A DNA stretch of 64,000 nucleotides from Streptomyces sp. Root1304 (GTDB taxonomy: Bacteria; Actinomycetota; Actinomycetes; Streptomycetales; Streptomycetaceae): the NCBI RefSeq assembly GCF_001426405.1, contig NZ_LMEP01000001.1:125241-189240 (forward strand), read 5' to 3'. Positions 35,096 to 43,819 of this stretch are shown here, one piece after another. The notes below the pieces were generated by a model. It was not told the DNA's origin. It did not search any database and was given only the letters and a program-made list of their open reading frames with translations. The translations under genes were made by a program, and so were the position numbers. Each line of letters starts with the position of its first letter. Within the stretch, counting starts at the first letter, position 1.

Positions 35096-35461
35096 GTCCT
35101 GCCTCCTCGCGGGTGGTGGATCTCCCCCTCGGCCCGCTTCACATTCTCCGACGCCGACCCCGGCTCCGCCCGTTCGGGCCGTGGCGCATGGCGGGCGTGC
35201 GACCGTCGAGCCGTTCGGCAGGGCCGACCGGAACATCATTCTTTCGGGTCGAAGATTATGCGTGACCCTCCCTCCGAGGGCAATGCGTGACGGCTCCACC
35301 GCCCCCTCACGCGTTTCAGCCGCGCCAAGGGAATCTGATCACCGAAGTAGCATCACGCCCGGCGAGCATCGCCCGATTCGGCCGACGGCCTGCCCTATCC
35401 GCATTTCCATTCGAACGCGATTGCGACCGATCGCGGAGGAAACTTCAATCGGGGAGAGAAC
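35096..35461. other. Divergent spacer before the secreted-protein unit
   Basis: 366 nt, less GC-rich than flanks. It holds a direct repeat ATGCGTGAC (35258 and 35283, period 25) and an inverted repeat CGCGAT-N8-ATCGCG (35416-35435) about 30 nt before the next start. The ribosome site is GGGGAGAG. No gene is seen. Confidence 0.5.
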
Positions 35462-35926
35462 ATGCGTGTGAAGAGCGCGGCGATGGCGACGGGGTTAGCG
35501 GCCGTCGGCCTGCTGATCGCGGGGTCCGTACCGACATCCGCGGTGAGCGACACATCGACGACGACGCTGGCCGGAGGAATCACCGTCCAGGCCAACGCCT
35601 GGAACTGCAACCTCTGGTCCAGCGCCTGTGACTGGGCCACCTCGGCCAAGGTCAACCAGAGGGTCACCTGGGTCAAGAACACCGCCACCGTGTCCGTGAA
35701 CAGCGGCTCCATCAGTGTCTCCGCAGCCGGAGCCGGATACACCTCGGGATCCAGCACCAACCGGATGCGCACCATCTACTGGACGAACACCAACGCCAAG
35801 GTCTCCGACCTGCGCGGCCAGGTCCGGGTCAGTGGGGGCACGTTCCCGAGCGTCACCACCTGCTCGGACGCCTATCTCTACAACCGCGGCAATGGCGTGA
35901 AGGGTGGGGCCTCGGCCTGCACCTGA
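35462..35926 (+). CDS. Small secreted cysteine-containing protein, TTA codon
   Basis: 154 residues from the ATG at 35462 (GGGGAGAG ribosome site). Signal peptide about 1-28. The mature part has an NCNLWSSACDWATS segment, a Ser/Thr/Val-rich beta-like middle and a tail VTTCSDAYLYNRGNGVKGG...CT, giving four cysteines and probably two disulphides. Codon 12 (35495) is TTA, so bldA dependence is expected. I do not recognise the family. It is followed by a hairpin and then by a helical protein and an ABC transporter, so it is likely the product served by that transporter or the antigen that triggers it. Confidence 0.65.
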   Translation: MRVKSAAMATGLAAVGLLIAGSVPTSAVSDTSTTTLAGGITVQANAWNCNLWSSACDWATSAKVNQRVTWVKNTATVSVNSGSISVSAAGAGYTSGSSTNRMRTIYWTNTNAKVSDLRGQVRVSGGTFPSVTTCSDAYLYNRGNGVKGGASACT

Positions 35927-35937
35927 CCTGCCCTCAC

Positions 35938-35970
35938 GATGGCGGCCCGGCTGCTGGGCGGGCCGCCATC
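35938..35970 (+). terminator. Intra-unit hairpin (attenuator-like)
   Basis: A perfect 12-bp stem (35938-35949 with 35959-35970) and 9-nt loop 12 nt after the small secreted gene. The next gene starts 35 nt later on the same strand, so partial read-through is likely. Confidence 0.7.
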
Positions 35971-36004
35971 GCCTCGCCAGCAGTTCGCCCGGGAGCTGAT
36001 CTCT

Positions 36005-37729
36005 GTGAAGAAGACGAGTCGGCCCGCGCTCTACGGCCTCGCGGCACTCACCCTGGTGGCCGGGGCCCTCTTCGGAGGCCGCGGACTCGAAGGAGACGAG
36101 CGGGAGGAGGGGCCGTCGAGTCGGCGGCAACAAGCCCTGGCCTCGCAACTGGAACGGTTCCGCGGCGACAACGGACTGTTCGTCGACTCATTCGCCGCGG
36201 TCAATCGCCCCGGCCTGTACCAGAGCGCCTATGCGTTGTCCGCACTGCACACCCTGGGATATCCGGCCGAGGTGACACTGCCCGATTCGGAAATCCGGCA
36301 GCAGTTACTCCCATGGCTCGACCAGGACCCCCTGTGGGGGCACTACTACTTCGCCCTCCTGGAGCAGGCGACAGGGAAGACGCTCCACACGGAAGAAGAC
36401 GTCGACAGCCTGCATGCGACCCTCACCGACGCGGGATACTTCCGAGATCCTTCCCCGAACAGCCCACCCGATTCCGATTCCACCGAGCCGCTGAGGCTGA
36501 GCCAGACGGTGGCCGCCCTGGAAGCCCTCAAGCAGTTCGATTCTCCCGCCTCCGAAGCGGAAGCCGAGAAGATCAGATCCTGGCTGCGGAAGGTCCGGCC
36601 ATCGGACCGACCTCCGCAGATGGTCGTCGAATACCATCTCGCTCGCGCCTTCGAACTGATCGGCTCACCGATCCCCCGGTCCTCGAAAGCAAGAACAAGC
36701 TCCTGGTCTCCGCCCGAGCGGCCGGCGTCAGCAGAGAGCCGCAGCGCCCAACTGACCGACACTGCCGCCTACGTACTCCTGGCGGGCATGACCGGCGTGG
36801 ACATCTCCCCTCGTCGCGCCGAATTGAAAAACATCCTCAGAACGCGCGACGGCGAACTCGCCGACCCCCAACTGGCGTGGATGGTGGCCAGGGCACTGAA
36901 TCTCCTGCCCGATCAGGAAGCCGCTGCCCCCTTGACCGCCGAGCTGAGGCGACACCTCCTCAAGAACGGACTCGCGTCCAGGGCTCAGTCCCACCTGGGC
37001 ACCCTGGGAGCGTCGTACCTGGCGCAGCGCCTGCGCCTGGCCGAAGGGCTCCCCACGGCGGACAGCCTGCTGCGGGCCGGACTTGAGAGTCCTCGGATTC
37101 AGGAGTTCCGGCGAGGTGCCGTCCTGGACCGCGCAGTGTGGCTCACCACGTACCGACTGGCGGGCGGACACGTCTCGAAGGAGGAGGAGAGAGCCGTCCG
37201 CGCCTCACTCCGCGACGGGTTCCCCCACGTGGCGACGGCCGAGAACATCCAGGAGCTCTCCCACTACGTCGACACGATGCAAATCCTGGAAGAGCCCGTT
37301 CCGGGGTTCACCGTGACTCGGTGGACGGGAGAAGGCCGAGCCTCGCGGAACCTGCTGAACCTGCTCGTCTTCAACCTCTCCCGAACGGGACACCTCGGGC
37401 TGCTCGACGCGCCCCCTTCTCCGACGAAACTGATTGCCGAGGCCGAGGCCCAATTGAGTACCGCTACCGTCACCGAGGCATCACTCACAGCAGACGCGGC
37501 CAGCTCGCTGGGCTGGGTCACCGACGGCCTCACGAGCCGGCGGCTACGGAAGAAGATCGAGGACCGGACCGGATGCGACGAAGGGTCGCTCATGGTGCGG
37601 GACACGACCGACAGTGACGAATGCAGCATCTCGGCCACTCTCGCGGCAGCCCGATTCTCCCAACTGCTCGAAGTGCCCGGAGCGGGTGCGGAGCAGCCGT
37701 CTCTCCCGGAATCCGAGGACCGCTCATGA
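36005..37729 (+). CDS. Membrane-anchored helical-repeat protein, TTA codon
   Basis: 574 residues from the GTG at 36005 (GGGAG 9 nt upstream). One N-terminal hydrophobic anchor (ALYGLAALTLVAGALFGG) is followed by an extracytoplasmic, mainly helical domain with YQSAYALSALHTLGYPAEV, SQTVAALEALKQF and TAAYVLLAGMTG. This is the spaced Tyr-Ala-Leu pattern of alpha/alpha-toroid (prenyltransferase/squalene-cyclase-like) repeats. No catalytic motif is seen. Codon 101 (36305) is TTA. Codon usage is looser than neighbours (for example GAATTGAAAAAC near 36820), suggesting transfer. ATGA overlap with the ABC ATPase. Confidence 0.6.
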   Translation: MKKTSRPALYGLAALTLVAGALFGGRGLEGDEREEGPSSRRQQALASQLERFRGDNGLFVDSFAAVNRPGLYQSAYALSALHTLGYPAEVTLPDSEIRQQLLPWLDQDPLWGHYYFALLEQATGKTLHTEEDVDSLHATLTDAGYFRDPSPNSPPDSDSTEPLRLSQTVAALEALKQFDSPASEAEAEKIRSWLRKVRPSDRPPQMVVEYHLARAFELIGSPIPRSSKARTSSWSPPERPASAESRSAQLTDTAAYVLLAGMTGVDISPRRAELKNILRTRDGELADPQLAWMVARALNLLPDQEAAAPLTAELRRHLLKNGLASRAQSHLGTLGASYLAQRLRLAEGLPTADSLLRAGLESPRIQEFRRGAVLDRAVWLTTYRLAGGHVSKEEERAVRASLRDGFPHVATAENIQELSHYVDTMQILEEPVPGFTVTRWTGEGRASRNLLNLLVFNLSRTGHLGLLDAPPSPTKLIAEAEAQLSTATVTEASLTADAASSLGWVTDGLTSRRLRKKIEDRTGCDEGSLMVRDTTDSDECSISATLAAARFSQLLEVPGAGAEQPSLPESEDRS

Positions 37730-38418
37730 ACGCCCCCTTGCTTCGGTCGAGCGGGCTCGCCCTGCGCTTCACCGGGTCCTCCAAGGACGTCACCGCTCTC
37801 GAAGGCGGTGACATGTGTGTGCAGCGGGGTGAGGTCGTGGCTCTGCTCGGGCGTTCGGGCAGCGGAAAGACCACCTGGATGAACATCGCGGGCTTGCTCC
37901 TCCGCCCCGACTCCGGCCGGCTCGTCATCGACGGCACCGACGTGCTCACCCTCGACGACACGGAACGCACGGTGTTCCGGCGCGATCACATCGGCATCGT
38001 CTTCCAGGCCTTCAACCTGCTGCCCCAGCTCTCGGCGGCCGAGAACGTCGCGCTGGCCTCGCCACGCGGGCCGCGCGGGGGGCTGCTCCGGGCCGGGGAA
38101 CTCCTGGAGTCCGTGGGTCTGCAGCACCGCGCGACCCACCGGCCCGGCGAGCTGTCGGCCGGGGAGCAGCAACGGGTCGCGCTCGCGAGGGCACTGGTCA
38201 ACGACCCCGCGTTGATCCTCGCCGACGAACCCACGGGGAATCTCGACGAGGAGACCGAGACCGAGGTGCTCGGCCATGTCCGGCGCGCCGCCGACGCCGG
38301 CCGCGGCATCGTGCTCGTCACGCACAGCCGACGGGTCGCCGAGTTCGCCGACACCGTCGCCGTCATGCGATCCGGTCACGTCACCATGTCAACCGCACAG
38401 GAGGTGGCCGAGGCATGA
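37726..38418 (+). CDS. ABC transporter ATPase (MacB/LolD-like)
   Basis: 230 residues; the ATG at 37726 overlaps the previous stop (ATGA). Walker A GRSGSGKTT, Q-loop FQAFNLLPQ, signature LSAGEQQRVALARAL (LSAGE rather than LSGGQ), Walker B LILADEPTGNLD and H-loop LVTHS are all present. This is the ATPase of an MacB/LolCDE-type exporter or mechanotransmission complex, which typically acts on periplasmic or extracellular proteins and peptides rather than pumping cytosolic solutes. Coupled by ATGA to its permease. Confidence 0.9.
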   Translation: MNAPLLRSSGLALRFTGSSKDVTALEGGDMCVQRGEVVALLGRSGSGKTTWMNIAGLLLRPDSGRLVIDGTDVLTLDDTERTVFRRDHIGIVFQAFNLLPQLSAAENVALASPRGPRGGLLRAGELLESVGLQHRATHRPGELSAGEQQRVALARALVNDPALILADEPTGNLDEETETEVLGHVRRAADAGRGIVLVTHSRRVAEFADTVAVMRSGHVTMSTAQEVAEA

Positions 38419-39650
38419 GGAGTCTCACCCTGGGAGCCGTCAACGCGGCCCGATTCGCCCGTCGTCTCACCGCTTCCCTGATCACCCTGGTGCTCTGCGG
38501 GGCCGTCGCACTCGCCGCGGGAACGCTGTCCGCGGCCGGAACACAGCAGGCCGACGCGACCCTGCGGACCGGATCCGGACTCCGCCAGATCGACGTGCGG
38601 AACCTCGACGACAGCGGTGAGACCGCCAAGCGGCTCACCCCCGCCGCCCTCGCGTCCCTCCGCGGGCTTCCCGGAGTCGAGAGTGTCGAGCCCTCCCTGA
38701 ACGCCTCCTTCACCGTGGAGAAGACGACAGGTGACGGCGGCGAGGGGTTCCCCGTCCTGCTGTACGCGAACCTCGTCCGGCCCTCGGTCTCGCCCCCGCT
38801 TCAGGCGTCCGTACGCGAACGGGTGTTTCCGCTACGGCCGGGAGAGATCGTCCTGCCGGCCCGGGCCGACGGGGAGGATCTGACCGGACTGCTCGGCAGG
38901 ACGGTCACGGCCGAGTACACCCGGCGCACCGCGGAAGGACAGGGCACGGGTGTGTCCGCCCGCGTGCGGGTCGTCGGCATCAGCGATCCGGCGTGGCAGT
39001 GGGACGGCCCCAGCGCGGCCCATGCCGCCCCCGGTGAGGTCGCGGCCTGGGCCGCAGCCAGGTCCGGCGAGTCTCCCGAGCGCTTCCTGGCCGGTGAGGG
39101 CTACAGCGGCGCAACCGTGGTCGCGACGTCGGAGAGCCAGGTCGGGCCGGTCGTGGCCGCGCTGACGGAGCGACACTACTTCGCTGTCGGCGTCCGGGAC
39201 CGGGTGGCCGAGCTTCCCGGGGTCCTCGGCCTGTTCCAGTGGCTGTCCCAGGGCCTGCTGGTGCTTGTCACCGCGGTCGGCGTACTGGCCGGACTGGGCA
39301 TCGGCGGCGCGGTCGTTCGGACCCGCACCCGCGAAGTGGGGGTGCTGCGAGCCGTCGGCTGGACCCGGAGTGAGGTGTTCCGGGCCTTCTCCACGGAGAT
39401 CGGTCTGCTCGCCCTGGCCGCGGGCGTCCTCGCCTCCGTCCTCGGGACGCTGATCGGCGGAGGATCCGTCCTGGGCCTCTCCACTCTCGAGGAGTTCCGT
39501 CAGCACCTTCCCGGCGGCTGGGTCTCGCCCCCGCTCTGGCAGTCGGCGGCCACGGTCCTCCTGTCCGTCGCGGCCGTCCTCGTCGGGGCCATGCGCCCGC
39601 TCCGGAAGGCCGCCTCGCTCGATCCGGTGGCCGTGTTGAGGGACTGGTAG
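38415..39650 (+). CDS. FtsX/MacB-type ABC permease
   Basis: 411 residues; the ATG at 38415 overlaps the ATPase stop (ATGA). An N-terminal membrane segment (LTASLITLVLCGAVALAAGTL) is followed by a large extracytoplasmic MacB-PCD-like domain (about 45-270). Three C-terminal segments follow (LLVLVTAVGVLAGLGIGGAVV, LLALAAGVLASVLGTLIGGG, AATVLLSVAAVLVGAM). The loop REVGVLRAVGWTRSEVF is the standard FtsX coupling helix. It pairs with the preceding ATPase. With the secreted and helical-repeat proteins it suggests export, maturation or immunity for a surface factor. Confidence 0.88.
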   Translation: MRSLTLGAVNAARFARRLTASLITLVLCGAVALAAGTLSAAGTQQADATLRTGSGLRQIDVRNLDDSGETAKRLTPAALASLRGLPGVESVEPSLNASFTVEKTTGDGGEGFPVLLYANLVRPSVSPPLQASVRERVFPLRPGEIVLPARADGEDLTGLLGRTVTAEYTRRTAEGQGTGVSARVRVVGISDPAWQWDGPSAAHAAPGEVAAWAAARSGESPERFLAGEGYSGATVVATSESQVGPVVAALTERHYFAVGVRDRVAELPGVLGLFQWLSQGLLVLVTAVGVLAGLGIGGAVVRTRTREVGVLRAVGWTRSEVFRAFSTEIGLLALAAGVLASVLGTLIGGGSVLGLSTLEEFRQHLPGGWVSPPLWQSAATVLLSVAAVLVGAMRPLRKAASLDPVAVLRDW

Positions 39651-39684
39651 CGACCCGTTCGAGCGCCTCCGGGATCATGGCCGT

Positions 39685-40413
39685 ATGTCAGAGAGAACAC
39701 CAAGAGGTCCGCGCCCCCTCCGGGTCGTGCTCCCGGCCCTGGCCGCGCTGGTCGCGGCCGGGAGCCTCACCGCATGCGGAAGCCCCGAGCCCCTGCCCGA
39801 GGTGCGGCAGGGGGAGCGGCCCGCGGGCGTGCCGTCGGCCGGGAAGCCCTCGGCCGGGAAGTCCTCGGCCGGGGAGTCCTCCGACGGCGGGGTCTCCGAC
39901 GGCGGGGTCTCCGGTGGCGTGGCCGAGGTCGGGGGCGTCGTCGGGGGGCCCGGGAGTGCCTGTGTGCTGCCCGTTTCCTTCTCCGCGGCGGCGAAGTGGG
40001 TGCCCGAGGCCGTCCGAGGGGGCGACGATCCGGAGTTCGCGGCGCTCACGCGGCAGGGGCCCGCGACCGTTCGGTGCGAGGTGGACGCCAAGCCTGCCGG
40101 GCATCTCGGGTACCTGCGGGTGTGGACGGCCGGGAAGGGGTCCGCGCGCGCGGCCCTCGAAGGGTTCGTGAAGGGGGAGCCGGGCGCCTCGAAGGTCGTC
40201 TACAAGGAGACCCGGGCCGGGGCGCTGCCCGCCACCGAGGTGCTCTACACGGTCTTCGACAAGGTGCGTGAGGAGTCCAAGGAGGAGCGGGCCTTCGCCG
40301 TCGCCACTCCCAAGGGCACGGTGATCGTGCACCTCGGCGGGCTCGACACCGACGAGCACCGGGCGATGCTCCCGGCGTACGCGCTGGCCCGTACGACGCT
40401 CAAGCCGCTCTGA
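39685..40413 (+). CDS. Secreted lipoprotein of unknown function (DUF3558-like)
   Basis: 242 residues from the ATG at 39685. The lipobox LTACGS marks a lipoprotein. The linker contains near-perfect repeats [15 protein letters not shown] and [14 protein letters not shown], mirrored by tandem DNA repeats at about 39830-39920. The globular part ([21 protein letters not shown]...TVRCEVD) has the two cysteines and length of DUF3558-like actinobacterial lipoproteins. Function unknown. No clear ribosome site. It is separated from the ABC operon by 34 nt but has its own terminator. Confidence 0.65.
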   Translation: MSERTPRGPRPLRVVLPALAALVAAGSLTACGSPEPLPEVRQGERPAGVPSAGKPSAGKSSAGESSDGGVSDGGVSGGVAEVGGVVGGPGSACVLPVSFSAAAKWVPEAVRGGDDPEFAALTRQGPATVRCEVDAKPAGHLGYLRVWTAGKGSARAALEGFVKGEPGASKVVYKETRAGALPATEVLYTVFDKVREESKEERAFAVATPKGTVIVHLGGLDTDEHRAMLPAYALARTTLKPL

Positions 40414-40451
40414 GGCGCGCGGGCGGTCGCCGGCGGGGCTCCCCGCACACG

Positions 40452-40487
40452 GCCGTGGCCCCCGTCCTCTCGGGCGGGGGCCACGGC
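40452..40487. terminator. Bidirectional terminator
   Basis: A perfect 13-bp stem (40452-40464 with 40475-40487) and 10-nt loop between the convergent lipoprotein and SGNH hydrolase genes. Confidence 0.85.
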
Positions 40488-40510
40488 GTCGCTCGGTGCG
40501 CTCGCTGCGG

Positions 40511-42040
40511 TTACGCGAACTTCTGGTTCGCCGAGCCGTCGCAGTTCTGGAGTCTGACCGGCTGCCTCGTCCCGCTCTGGGCGAGGCAGAGGCCGGTCGC
40601 TTCGGCGGGGCGGATCGTGGCGCCGTCGCGGACGAACTTCTGGTTCGCGCCGCCGTGGCAGTTCCAGATGACGAGGGCCTTGCCCGCCGCGTAGCCGGAG
40701 GCGGGGACGTCCAGGCAGCGGTCCTGGGTCAGCTGGGTGTGGACGGTCCGGCGGGTGGAGTCGTACCACCAGCCCTGGTTGCGGCCGCCGTGGCAGTCCC
40801 AGCCGAGGACGGCGGTGTTGTTGGCCGAGGAGGCCGCGTTCACGTCCAGGCACTCGCCCGTCGCCTGGTTCTTCAGCGGCCGGTAGACGTCGTCCCAGGC
40901 GAGCGGGAAGAGGGTCGGCGTGCCCGAGGAGGCGACGTCGGCGCAGCTCGCCTCACGGGCGCCGGAGTTGTAGATCTGGGTCAGGCAGGACGCGAAGGCG
41001 GCGTGCCCGCGCGCGTTGGGGTGGAAGGACTGCCGCACCGAGTTCTCGTCCGGGGTGCCCGGCTTGCTGAGGTCGATGTACAGGCCGCGCGCCCAGGTGT
41101 CCTCCATGCAGACCTCGTGGCCGTGGAAGAGCCGCGAGTTGTCGAGGAAGACCGCTCCGGTGGAGGCGGCCGCCGCGCGCATCCCGCGTTCGAAGGCGGG
41201 GACGGCGGTGTTGCGGCCCCAGACGGTGTCGGAGTCGTAGCCGAGTCCGCCGCAGATCAGCTTGCCGGGGAAGTTCGGGTTGTCGTTGAAGTCGGGGCCG
41301 ATGGGGCTGGGGTAGCCCATGACGACGAGCTTGTAGTCGCCGTCGGCGTAGCCGGCGTCGCGCATGACGGTCCTGAGGTCGCGCACGGTCTGCTCGACCT
41401 TGGGGACGAGTCCGTCGACGCGGGCCTGCCAGCCGGGGGCGTACTTGGGCTCGCAGGTGCCCTGGAGCAGCAGGTAGCGCTGGACGCAGTCGGTCATGAC
41501 GGGGCCGAACTGCAGGTCGTCGTTGGCTCCGGCGACGAGCAGGACCATCTTGATGCGGGTGTTGCGCGCCTTGATCGCGAGGTTGTCGCTCTGGACCAGC
41601 TCGTCGGCGTACTGCTTGGAGCCGCCGATCCGGATGTTGCCGGTGTACGCGCCGGAGCAGGCCACGTTGAACGTGAGGTCCGCGGGGATTCCGGTGCGGT
41701 GGATGGCCGCGTCGGGCGAGCGGTGGCACCAGTTGGTGGGACCGTTGGTGGGGGACTCGTACGTACCGACGCCCTCACCGGAGATCTCGCTGTCGCCGAG
41801 CGAGATCAGGCCGGTCCTGCGCTGGGCGAGCGGCCGCTCCGCCGGGTCCCCGTAGATCTTGGTGGCCTCGGCGGCGCGGATCGCCTCGAGGTCGGGCGGG
41901 AGGGGTACGGAGGTGACGGCGGCCGCCGTACCGGTGTCGGCCGCTCCGGCGGGTGCGGCGGCGGTCATCGTGCCGAGTGCGGCGGCGGCCGCCGCGACGA
42001 CGGCGATGGGCCAGCGGAGTCTGTACCTGGTGCGCCTCAT
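40511..42040 (-). CDS. Secreted SGNH/GDSL hydrolase with ricin-type lectin domain
   Basis: 509 residues from the ATG at 42040 (AGGAGG). Signal peptide about 1-34. SGNH blocks: [13 protein letters not shown] (block I Ser), [10 protein letters not shown] (Gly), [12 protein letters not shown] (Asn) and SFHPNARGH (His). The C-terminal 120 residues form a beta-trefoil ricin-B domain with repeats CLDVNAASS...[18 protein letters not shown]...[12 protein letters not shown] and CLAQSG...[12 protein letters not shown]. An extracellular esterase or lipase targeted to polysaccharide is likely. A TACTGGCCGGTA palindrome lies 35 nt upstream. Confidence 0.9.
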   Translation of the reverse strand: MRRTRYRLRWPIAVVAAAAAALGTMTAAAPAGAADTGTAAAVTSVPLPPDLEAIRAAEATKIYGDPAERPLAQRRTGLISLGDSEISGEGVGTYESPTNGPTNWCHRSPDAAIHRTGIPADLTFNVACSGAYTGNIRIGGSKQYADELVQSDNLAIKARNTRIKMVLLVAGANDDLQFGPVMTDCVQRYLLLQGTCEPKYAPGWQARVDGLVPKVEQTVRDLRTVMRDAGYADGDYKLVVMGYPSPIGPDFNDNPNFPGKLICGGLGYDSDTVWGRNTAVPAFERGMRAAAASTGAVFLDNSRLFHGHEVCMEDTWARGLYIDLSKPGTPDENSVRQSFHPNARGHAAFASCLTQIYNSGAREASCADVASSGTPTLFPLAWDDVYRPLKNQATGECLDVNAASSANNTAVLGWDCHGGRNQGWWYDSTRRTVHTQLTQDRCLDVPASGYAAGKALVIWNCHGGANQKFVRDGATIRPAEATGLCLAQSGTRQPVRLQNCDGSANQKFA

Positions 42041-42074
42041 TGCGCCTCCTGGAAGTGGGGTTACCCACGGTTTT

Positions 42075-42086
42075 TACTGGCCGGTA
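42075..42086. promoter_or_regulatory. TACTGGCCGGTA operator-like site
   Basis: A 12-bp near-palindrome (five of six pairs) of the same type as 33866 and 33894. It sits in the divergent spacer between the SGNH hydrolase gene and fumC. Confidence 0.5.
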
Positions 42087-42184
42087 CGCGTGTTGGGAAT
42101 ACATCGAACGAGACAAGTGCTCATCTTTTTTGGGGGATTGAGGGGCGACCCCCCTCGATGGGCACAGCCGGGAGGTTGGAGAAC

Positions 42185-43585
42185 ATGAACGACGCAGACG
42201 GCTACCGGACCGAGCACGACTCCATGGGCGAGGTGCGGGTCCCCGCGCACGCCAAGTGGCGGGCGCAGACCCAGCGGGCCGTGGAGAACTTCCCGGTCTC
42301 CGGACAGCGGCTCGAACGCGCCCACATCGAGGCCCTGGCCCGTATCAAGGCCGCCGCCGCCAAGGTCAACGCCGAACTCGGGGTGATCGAGCGGGACCGC
42401 GCGGAGGCGATCGTGTCGGCCGCGGAGGAGGTCGCCGAGGGCCGCTGGGACGAGCAGTTCCCCGTCGACGTCTTCCAGACCGGCTCGGGCACCTCGTCCA
42501 ACATGAACACCAACGAGGTGCTCGCCACCCTCGCCACCGAGCGGCTCCCCGAGGGACGCGAGGTCCACCCCAACGACCACGTCAACGCCTCGCAGTCCTC
42601 CAACGACGTCTTCCCCTCCTCCATCCACATCGCGGCCACCGCCGCCGTCACCCGCGACCTGATCCCCGCCCTCGACCATCTGGCCGCCGCCCTGGAGCGA
42701 AAATCGGCCGAATTCGAGACGGTCGTGAAGTCCGGCCGCACGCATCTCATGGACGCCACCCCGGTCACCCTCGGCCAGGAGTTCGGCGGCTACGCGGCAC
42801 AGGTCCGGTACGGCGTCGAGCGGCTGCGCTCCGCACTCCCCCGGCTGGCCGAACTGCCCCTCGGCGGTACGGCGGTGGGCACCGGCATCAACACCCCGGC
42901 GGGCTTCTCGCCGGCCGTCATCGCGGAGGTCGCCCGCGCGACCGGGCTGCCGCTGACCGAGGCCCGTGACCACTTCGAGGCACAGGGCGCGCGCGACGCC
43001 CTGGTGGAGACCTCCGGGCAGCTCCGTACGATCGCGGTCTCGCTCACCAAGATCTCCAACGACCTGCGCTGGATGGCCAGCGGGCCCCGCACCGGCCTCG
43101 CCGAGATCAACCTGCCCGACCTCCAGCCCGGCTCCTCGATCATGCCGGGCAAGGTGAACCCGGTGATCCCCGAGGCGGTCCTGATGGTCGCCGCGCAGGT
43201 GACCGGAAACGACACCGCGGTGGCGGTGGCGGGCGCGGCCGGGAACTTCGAGCTCAACGTGATGCTGCCGGTGATGGCGAAGAACCTCCTGGAGTCCGTA
43301 CGGCTGCTCGCCAACGCCTCCCGGCTGCTCGCCGACCGCACGGTGGACGGGGTCACCGCGAACGTCGAGCGGGCCCGCGAGTACGCCGAGTCCTCGCCGT
43401 CCGTGGTCACCCCGCTGAACAAGTACATCGGGTACGAGGAGGCCGCGAAGGTCGCCAAGCGGTCCCTGGCCGAGCGGCGGACCATCCGCGAGGTGGTGCT
43501 CGACTCCGGCTATGTCGAGCGCGGCGACCTGACCGTCGAGCAGCTGGACGAGGCACTGGACGTGCTGCGCATGACGCGACCGTGA
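42185..43585 (+). CDS. fumC: Class II fumarate hydratase
   Basis: 466 residues from the ATG at 42185 (GGAGG at 42171 and GGAG at 42177). Class II signatures: [53 protein letters not shown] and the hallmark [11 protein letters not shown]. This oxygen-stable, iron-free TCA enzyme complements the Fe-S fumarase encoded upstream. Divergent from the SGNH hydrolase gene. Confidence 0.96.
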   Translation: MNDADGYRTEHDSMGEVRVPAHAKWRAQTQRAVENFPVSGQRLERAHIEALARIKAAAAKVNAELGVIERDRAEAIVSAAEEVAEGRWDEQFPVDVFQTGSGTSSNMNTNEVLATLATERLPEGREVHPNDHVNASQSSNDVFPSSIHIAATAAVTRDLIPALDHLAAALERKSAEFETVVKSGRTHLMDATPVTLGQEFGGYAAQVRYGVERLRSALPRLAELPLGGTAVGTGINTPAGFSPAVIAEVARATGLPLTEARDHFEAQGARDALVETSGQLRTIAVSLTKISNDLRWMASGPRTGLAEINLPDLQPGSSIMPGKVNPVIPEAVLMVAAQVTGNDTAVAVAGAAGNFELNVMLPVMAKNLLESVRLLANASRLLADRTVDGVTANVERAREYAESSPSVVTPLNKYIGYEEAAKVAKRSLAERRTIREVVLDSGYVERGDLTVEQLDEALDVLRMTRP

Positions 43586-43745
43586 CGGGGACGGCGTGCG
43601 AGGGGCGCGCGGAACCCGGACCCGGACCCCGCCCCTCGACGCCCAACGACGCCACCGACGCCGACCGACCCCGCCCGCGACGCCGTCCGGCCGACCCCGC
43701 GTTCGACGGACGTACGGACCACCACCCGCATGTGACCCGCCGGTA

Positions 43746-43761
43746 GCGACCGGCCGGTAGC
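43746..43761. promoter_or_regulatory. GCGACCGGCCGGTAGC operator-like site
   Basis: It matches 15 of 16 bases of the perfect palindrome at 33866. A half site CCGGTAGC lies just before it (43740-43747). Located 59-74 bp upstream of the DUF402 gene. Confidence 0.5.
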
Positions 43762-43819
43762 CGACTCCCCCGTGATCTGTACCGCAGCGGTCGTGGGAGC
43801 GCGCCCCTAAGATCTGCGC

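Noticed and set aside
35462..35926. Lactococcin-972-type bacteriocin
   Set aside because: Gene order is suggestive, but the mature sequence lacks the Trp/Ser/Tyr pattern I associate with that family and is longer, so I left it unnamed.
40496..42184. Long N-terminal extension of FumC in frame from 40496
   Set aside because: It lies antisense to the SGNH hydrolase gene. FumC has a good ribosome site and a normal-length start at 42185.
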